A stretch of DNA of 64,000 nt from contig JASANE010018331.1 in NCBI GenBank assembly GCA_030248225.1, positions 38,736 through 102,735 on the forward strand. Direction: 5' to 3'. Numbering within the stretch: the first letter of the stretch is position 1; every line of letters begins with the position of its first letter. This document shows, piece by piece, positions 1 through 64,000 of this stretch. The DNA is from Trileptium ribeirensis (Eukaryota > Nematoda > Enoplea > Enoplida > Thoracostomopsidae). The notes below the pieces were generated by a model that saw nothing but the letters and a program-made list of their open reading frames with translations, had not been told where the DNA came from and did not search any database. The translations under genes were made by a program, and so were the position numbers.

Positions 1-2680
1 TCGAAACTTTTCCTATATAGAAGCATGTAGACGAATCGATCGTGTCTATAGATTTTCTCGGTTTTCTAAATGAATAAAAGAAAGAAAATTTCAAAAGATT
101 TTGTCTTTTTGGTCATTGGAAGAAGAAATATCCGGTCCATGTGTAAGCTGCTGAGTTTGTCCGGTCCTAGAAATAAAAGGCGTAAATTACGCAAAGCTTG
201 ATTAAAAAATGCGAAACAGGTGCTCAAAAACGCGTAAATTACGCAAAAAAATGAGAAAATAAACGCGACAAATTGTGACAACCCATCGCGCGCCACATGC
301 TAAAATCCGCTAATCTGCGGAGCAATTGTAAAACTAGAACTACTGACTTCTGTTTTTCAATAATTTCCGACTGCAGTCCTCGCGAAATAAGACTGTTACT
401 CGCGTGAGACATGCTTGCGAATTGCCATGACATGCTGGTAAGAAATTTGTTCAACCATTAGAATTTCGAAATGCGACAAGCATCACTATCGAGTACTGCA
501 ATTTAAGTGCAATTTTCTAATGAAATCAATACGGTCAAAATGATGAAGCACATTACGCTTTTATTAATATGTACAACGAATAATGAGCAATATGCAATAT
601 AAACAAATATTTTTCATAACAGAGATAGCACCGGGAGTCATTATGTACAGACAGGTTGAATAACAGGTTACAGAGGGTATTTAAAAACTGGGGTGAAAGA
701 TTCTTCGTCCACATGACCTAAAGGGGCTTTCACTTGACCTTTGGGAGGTGGGGGCGAGAACTGCGAAATTTGGTTACAGCATTGTAACGTACATATGTGA
801 TCACTGGTTTACGTTCAATGCAACTAAGGGCATAATGGTTAGACAGAAATGACCTAGCCGACGAAATTGGATGGTTTTTAATATATCGGGATGCCTTTGG
901 ATACATGAATTGGAGAAATCAAAATATAACACCAGCCAAGACACATATCAGATGCAGAACCACAGAAAACATGGTGGTTTCGAAAAATAGGCCCCTGCCT
1001 CTGCGTAGACAGCCCAGACCACAGTATTACCAATGGATAAAGCGCTCTTCAAAACATACGCATACGTACGTATGAGCATGACAAGTATGGTCTTTACCTA
1101 TTTATTCAACCCTGATCAAAACGTATTTTAATTCCATTGTGCAGCGCCGATTTGGTATATGCCAGCGTCATATGCTGGTCATAAACTAGCGTCCTATGCT
1201 GATCATAAACTACCTATAATCTCGAGCCAGAATGAGCAATTTACTCTTTATACATTCGGATCAAATAGGAATATTGAAAAGTAGGTCAGGCTGTGCGAAT
1301 TCGGATGGAAAAAAGCAACATGAATATAAGCCGTCCAAGTATGAATACCATACTGGTAGCTGGTCATATGTGAAAAACATTTGTACGCTCGAATTCAATC
1401 ATATTTCGCCGTACTATGGCATGATGCCATCGGTTTCAAGAATTACAGCCGCCTATCTTGGAGATAGATGATGTCCAATGGCCATCCTGTCTATTTCACT
1501 AATGAAGTCGACACAACTTATATGTTGAATCTGAGCATAAAGATTGAACTTACTGTGAACATCGAATAGATTTCTGGGGTTCGCGAACACAGATGAGCTG
1601 CAGCTAGTCTTGGTTTTATTGATTTTGGGTTTTTGATAAGTTTGTACACATATCTGTACTTGTGCAGAAACTTAGTGAGTCGGTGTCAGCTATTCACTAA
1701 GAGTTAGATACATTTTTCTACATCTCAATTTGCTTAAATTTTTTGCAACAGCAAAGCTAGCTCTATACCTTGTTGACTTACCAATTTCCGCATTAAAGTT
1801 TTCGATTTGGATGCAAGAAGAAACGTAAAGTTTAACAAAATTCGGCTGTCTCGGGCAGGTTTTATACCTAGTACATGGTGTGACAGGTCCGCCAGAGTCT
1901 GAACCGAATTTCGCCGCAGGCTAAGAGTGTTTATGTCAGCGATTGTATTAAACTTATCGAAATATGTCGTCAGAAATTGTTTTTCATGATGACAGAAAAA
2001 TCATAATATACAATGTTTCTGATGCGTCTTAAACTGCGGTTACTTCAAAAAACAAAATATGTGGCGGTATCGCTTGCAAAAAAAATTTTATTATGAAATT
2101 ATAATTATTAATAGACTGGGTTTTGCCCGCACTCACAGTATGCTTAAATGAAATGTTCTTACCATATTAAGAAAACTGACTTATGAGAGAAAACAACAAC
2201 ATCCTGACAATGCCTAACAAACGAAGTTCAATAATATGGTAGCATCGTTCACAAAAATTATGTATGTAGTGAGATATTTCCATCCAGAGCCTGCTCTAAG
2301 ACGCATGTCTTATTAACATCGAAACCAGGAATCTATAAAAAATGGTAGATACTACATGTACCTATATACACTATAATTGTAGCAAACAAGGGGTAAGACT
2401 TTAAACGAAGAAAAATGCTATGAAAGTAGTAGGTTATGAAAACGGAATCATTCACACTAAACTTACATCAGTCAACAACCTCAGCGAACGAATATTACCT
2501 GCCTATTATCAGAAATTTAACATAAATGGCAGTCACGTTAACAAGTAAAGAAAACAAATTATTAACAATACTTTGATATACCTACGCAATATATACTGTG
2601 CTATGGTTGAACAATGTCGTGTATGTTCAAGCCACGACGTCCTATGTTTTGAAAAGTATACATAAGATGACTGTCGATTG

Positions 2681-3221
2681 GTTTAACTATTCAGAAATGT
2701 AGGTGTATGTTAGAATTGAACCGGTCTAAGTTGATATGCATAACAGAGTAAAGACTATTCAGAAGTAGTTGGCTGTCCGGTTCTATGCCTTTTGGATATC
2801 TGCATGGCAGAGAATAATCGTGATTCCGGCTCCGGCGAAAATCGTGTACCGGCTGCAGTTACGGCAAAAGGCAAAAACCATGTCGGAACCGGAATTCCGG
2901 CTTAAAATTTTGTTTGAATGTGCCACATTTTTGCTACATCTGTGGCACGAACATGCTAAATATAAACACAATGATCAAGTTCCTAAAAACCAAACCAAAG
3001 AAAAGATTAACTCAGCAAATTGGCCAGTGAAACGTAAGACACATAATATATGGCATTGGGAATTTTGCACCTTGACCCTGCAGAATTTTGTCAACAAAAA
3101 AGCCAGGTCGTTGCTTGTAGCAGCAGTTTTAACTATTCAGAAATTTACAGTGTATGTTAGAATTGAGCAGTCTAACTTGATATGCATAATAGAGTATGGA
3201 GTCTTTAGAAGTCGTTAGCTG
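2681..3221. repeat. Pair of ~96-bp direct repeats flanking 350 bp
   Basis: TTTAACTATTCAGAAAT, GTGTATGTTAGAATTGA and TTGATATGCATAA occur at 2681-2776 and again at 3126-3221, diverged by about 15 percent. The enclosed 2777-3125 is GC-richer with CCGG words and an open plus-strand frame of no recognised family. Confidence 0.7.
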
Positions 3222-4954
3222 TAAGATTGGCTAACATAATTTGCGTCAAGCAACAGGCAGTGCGCTTGTGAAACTATAGATCAGTCTACATTGGAGGAGA
3301 GCAACATATCAGCAACGCAGCCAGAAACGGTGTTCTTAGTAATGTATTGGTATCCGTATTTATTGAAGCTGTGCGAGCAGTATCGCAGTTAGAAAGCATT
3401 GTTTGTTATGGGGATTTTAAAAACCGACATCTTGATCGATAAATAGACATTATTAGCTTCCTCGCCATGTTGAAAGTTCCAGAGTGGTTATACTGTCATC
3501 ACAATACATTAAGTTTAATGTAAAATTTGTTTTCACTACATTTTAAATCCACAGTACCTACATTTTTTGTTTGTCTTTTTTAGTATATATAAGGTTCGAA
3601 GACTAGGTTCCAGTCGCTACTTCCTGTTCCGGTTATTTCCCGCTGCATGGTGTATGATGTAAAAAAGGTTTTGCATTTCCAGTCAAAAGTAGCAAACAAA
3701 CTACACCATAACTGAAACACTATATTTTATGCTATCTGTATAACACAAAAATAAAATAAACTCTGCCTTTGTGATCGCTTAGGTACCTTTGATTAGATCC
3801 TTTAATTTCCCGACACACATTTTGGACCTCTACTAACCAGTTTATAAAGCATACAGAAATAAGGCTGATAAATCAAACATTAGCATATGTATTTATAATT
3901 TTTGAATCATATACTCCGTAGTACAGGAATTCTTTACTGTGCCGTTATTTCAGTTACAGCCAAGTAGGTATTGTTTAGTAACTTGCGACAGACTATACTG
4001 AGAAATGTGTTTTAATCAGTAATTCTCGTATACATATGAGCCACAACATATGATAAGGAAATTTATAGTATTTCACATTGCTGAGGACTGTCTAACTAAA
4101 CTAAACTGTTTAACTGGCAAAATAACCCTATATGGCCTACACATTATTCACCCTCAGAAAACTTATTAATATTTCTATTTATTATACCTTCGTGAAAAGG
4201 CCGAGTTCCGGTAAAAAATTGAAGTTCCGGTACCGGCTAGTTTCGGTTCCGATTACTCCCTGGCATATGTAAACATTAGTAATATTTTTCACTTACTAAT
4301 AGTCTTACACCTTTATGACAACTCTTGTTACCACAGTAATTCTATAAATCACATTAGATTATACTGCATTAAGCTGTACTCATTAGTGTTATCATTATTA
4401 ATAAGTTATACTTTATGCTTTGATTTCGATTCTTTTTCAAGAACATGATGTAAACAGGCTTTTTTCACTTTGCACAATGCGTAATTTGCGTTTTTGTCAA
4501 AAATAAAAATGCATACGGCCCTGCTGAAATTTGTCCATTTATTTGTAACATCTATTAATATACTTGTCTGAAGTACACTTAAACTCAAAAATACTGTGTG
4601 CGTTTTATCTATTACATATTAGAACATACAATAAAAAGGTATAACATGTATATGAACATGTACAAATAAACATGAAGAATGTAGCCACCAAAATTTGGCC
4701 TTTGCCAAGTGCGGATCGTTTTGAATCTCTCGTTGTTGGACTTGATCTCTTTGTATCGCCATCCTTTGGTTCTTGGTGCGAATTATGTTTTATGAAGAAT
4801 CCTTTACATTTCTCGTACAGAAAAAATGCGTAACGTGTCGTGCATAATGCGAAAATTATGCAAAGAAATACGATAAATACACTCTATACGATGGAAGGTA
4901 CAACTTGTGTATAATGGCTGTCGAAACGCAAAAGAAAAAGCGCCATTATAGTTT

Positions 4955-5230
4955 CTCGGGGGTATCTCAGTCGAACTGAGGGAACATAAAGTACGTTAAC
5001 TGTCAGAGAAGCGTCAAATAAGTGCATCATAGCGACTGATTGGAGTTTGGAGAAAACATTTTAGCAATTTTGTTCCCATAGGAAAAATCTGGGGCTTAGT
5101 CAAATAGAAAAAACTGACATATTTTGGAGCACACCAGAGAAAAATCGCAAATTTTTATAGTTGTAACAAAGTACCTGGGTGGACCTGGAGGAAGCCAAAA
5201 TTTACCTGAGAGCACGAACTTGTGGGCCTG
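4955..5230. repeat. Relic of the TGGCTTCTCC / GGAGAAGCCA family
   Basis: Shares GAAGCCAAAATTTACCTG plus a following ACGAACT and an upstream TTTAGCAA / AAAAATSTGGGG run with the right half of 43518-44175. Ends are not preserved. Confidence 0.45.
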
Positions 5231-7498
5231 CTCTCATCCCCTATATTTTGAAGAAGGAATGTCAAATAGACTGCAATGACTACGGACCGAAGCTACGAAG
5301 TACACAATGTATGTCCTATATACAACGTATAATAGTTGCTCAAATTTGTGAGTACGATAGGGATTACAGCAACTAAATTCCGTGATATGTCGTTTGTGCT
5401 CCGGAATTATTTCAACAAAGTTGGTAAAATCTTAGATGGTCGGTCAAGGTTTACATATGTACGTAGTACCCGTTATATTCCTTACTGAGAATTAGGGCAT
5501 ATTAATAATCTATCCACTTAAATTGACGAAATTTTTAACGAACTTTGGGCAACTCTTCGCCACAATAGCAGCACACTCAATTTGATGATTTATGCTGGTC
5601 ATTCTCTAATGACAAAGTTGCTCTTCGCATATTGCCCTGCTTGTACATAGCTCACGGACAGCAAACGCGATTTGATTGTAAAGTTGCAACTTTTCAAAAT
5701 TAATACCCAGACCCGGAATTTTTGAAAACGAATACCCCAAGGCTTATATTTTTGACAATCGATACCCAGACCTGGACCCGAACTACGCAGAAAAATGATG
5801 AATATACATACATTTTAGTTTTATACATATACATGTTATATTATGGCTGCTAATATATAACTCGAAATGGATAGTACTTCATAGCGATCATTTCACAGAT
5901 TGCCTTATCGATATTGACGTTTTGCTGCGGTGTAAACTGAAACATTTGAATTCAACATGTAAACAAAACATTCTCTCTGTTGTGTTGTTTAGATATAAAT
6001 GCTTGGCGTTTAACGTAATATTCTACTAGTTCAACATCTCACACTGGTTCTACTTTTCTGATACGGTAGATAGGATTGGCTTTAAGGTAAGCTCGAGGGG
6101 CACCCACAAAATTAATTCCACGAATTTTCCGCTTCGAGCACTATGGTACTACTTAATTTCACATTACAATCAGTCATCAGAAGGTTCTTTTTGGCAAGCA
6201 TGACTATTAGTGAATGTCACTGGATATTAAATCGACTGAGCTGGAAGGAGAGGGTTTTGAATTAAAATCCGCCATTAATCGCAGACAACCGGTCCGGGTA
6301 TTTTTGGTATAACGGCAGACACGGGACCGGCCCTTGCAAACTAAAATAACCGGCCCCGGAATTGTTGAAAACGAATAGCCGGACCCGAATTTTTTTATTA
6401 GATCCGGATGCAACTCTATTTAATACAGTAGACAACATAGGTACACTATTTAAAATATGGTGTATAACTTTTTATTGTACTGTAAACAATAAACGAATTT
6501 AACGGTAGTCCAATTACGCGGTGTATGCGGAAATTTTAGCGGCTAAACATTAGCTTCAATACTTGTCTGATTAGCGCAAAACATGTGTATTTTTCACGGA
6601 CAACTCTAATTAATCAGGTGTATTGACGGTATAATGTATGCAAAGTATTAGTAACAGCAAACTGAAAATTATATGCTTGTAAGCGTATACGTTATAAACC
6701 CCTGTATGTCGAAAAAATGCACTGAGATTTAAAAGTGCACCGAATTAGCACATGTGAACTTTTTATAACAGCCCTAGGTTTGTGCAGCTAAGCCGTGCTA
6801 CGTTGTTAACTATTACAACGTCGAAACCGTGTTGCTGATGTATATATATGTATTGTATATATTTCTAAGCAATTCTATCTACAGTTGACAATAGTCTTTG
6901 GCATAAAGTTTATATTAGTATTTCAAAATGTAACCAATGTTTGCGCAATACTGCTCGAATATCAATACTACTGCAATCTCATTGTTCCACTTAATCTAAT
7001 AGGTGCACTCATCATAATGCACTTGCTAGACGAAATTAACACGGTAGAGTGAAAACAATTCTAAGTCTTGAAGGATAGCGTACCGCAAAGGCACAGGTTA
7101 CAATTATCTATATATTTTTGCTGCAAATTAACATTGAGGAATATACTGTTCTATATACTTATACATACTTTTTTGAGGGTAACAGACAACAACAAGCAAT
7201 CAAAGAGACAATGTTGCAGCTTTGAATCGAAATTGAAACAACACCATATTAAATTTAGGGACAGTGATCACATTTACAGGTTAATGTAATATTTCAACCA
7301 ATAGACTTTCTATATTGACAGATATAAATTTATAATCTATATAATAGCTAACATCAATTGCAGCTACGGACAGAAATACAGAGCCAATCATTCATGAAAA
7401 TTACGCAATACCGGATATTTTGCGAAAGATATGCTGTTGCATATTTCAATAATAAGAAAGTATAGGCATTACTCTATTACAAAACGCAAAAAGCTTAC

Positions 7499-63946
<56,448 letters not shown>

Positions 63947-64000
63947 CTGAAACCAAACCGGCATTGCAATATTGTTACAATGTTGATAAATTAAAAATAT

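Larger units (their letters stand above)
1..7498 (-). other. Intron after exon w18 (5' part); no further exon recognised
   Basis: At least 7.5 kb follow the IVS3 exon. I searched the minus strand for IVS4 (Arg-rich RLFRVMRLVKLL-like) and IVS5 and saw neither, so the next exon is probably outside the window. The stretch holds a pair of ~100-bp direct repeats (2681-2776, 3126-3221), scattered CCGG-containing short repeats (about 2820-2900, 4200-4260, 5700-6420), a relic of the 'GGAGAAGCCA' element family (about 4955-5230) and the outer end of the palindrome. Confidence 0.6.

Noticed and set aside
2769..3218. 149-codon plus-strand open frame
   Set aside because: Overlaps a repeat-flanked GC-richer segment; composition and content give no family, and no splice or promoter context.
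1..7498. Expected IVS4-S5 exon downstream of w18
   Set aside because: No Arg-rich S4 or S5 reading with splice sites was visible; it probably lies beyond the window.

Overview
The window is one stretch of an animal nuclear genome. It is AT-rich, and nearly all of it lies inside a single intron-rich gene on the minus strand. That gene encodes the pore-forming alpha-1 subunit of a voltage-gated calcium channel, best assigned to the L-type (Cav1). Reading the minus strand from about 63.95 kb down to 7.5 kb, I could place 18 consecutive coding positions (19 exons, because one position has two alternative exons). They join in frame with no phase conflict and give about 797 codons. The protein runs from segment S2 of domain II through the II-III linker, all of domain III, and domain IV up to S3. 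The 5' part (domain I, I-II linker) lies beyond base 64000. The 3' part (IVS4 to the C-terminus) lies beyond base 1, or is not recognisable in the last 7.5 kb. The short TTTCAG-type acceptors without long pyrimidine tracts suggest an invertebrate, perhaps a nematode-like ecdysozoan with unusually long introns. This is inference; no species is claimed.

Layout. 63.9-59.4 kb: domain II (S2-S4, S5-pore, pore-S6), with a decayed tandem copy of the S5 exon. 58.1-54.4 kb: three exons of a short, acidic II-III linker. 50.7-38.1 kb: ten short exons for domain III. 36.9-36.7 kb: IVS1. 33.5 and 25.3 kb: two different 111-nt, phase 0-0 exons that both encode IVS2, an apparent mutually exclusive pair. 7.5 kb: the 84-nt IVS3 exon.

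The intron between IVS2 and IVS3 is about 18 kb. It holds a giant near-palindrome (arms about 6 kb, 5.6-18.0 kb) whose right arm carries an intact antisense copy of the IVS3 exon with both splice sites. A third, direct copy of the inner part follows (18.0-19.7 kb), then 12 tandem copies of a 218-bp satellite (19.97-22.59 kb). The copy pattern is 2-3-2 with the middle copy inverted, as in a duplication / inverted triplication / duplication. It could be a real rearrangement or a read or assembly artefact.

The other introns are full of non-autonomous elements with terminal inverted repeats, tandem arrays and MITEs. I recognise no second gene, no rRNA, no convincing tRNA and no CRISPR array. The window therefore describes one channel gene, its probable alternative splicing, and the repeats that have expanded its introns.
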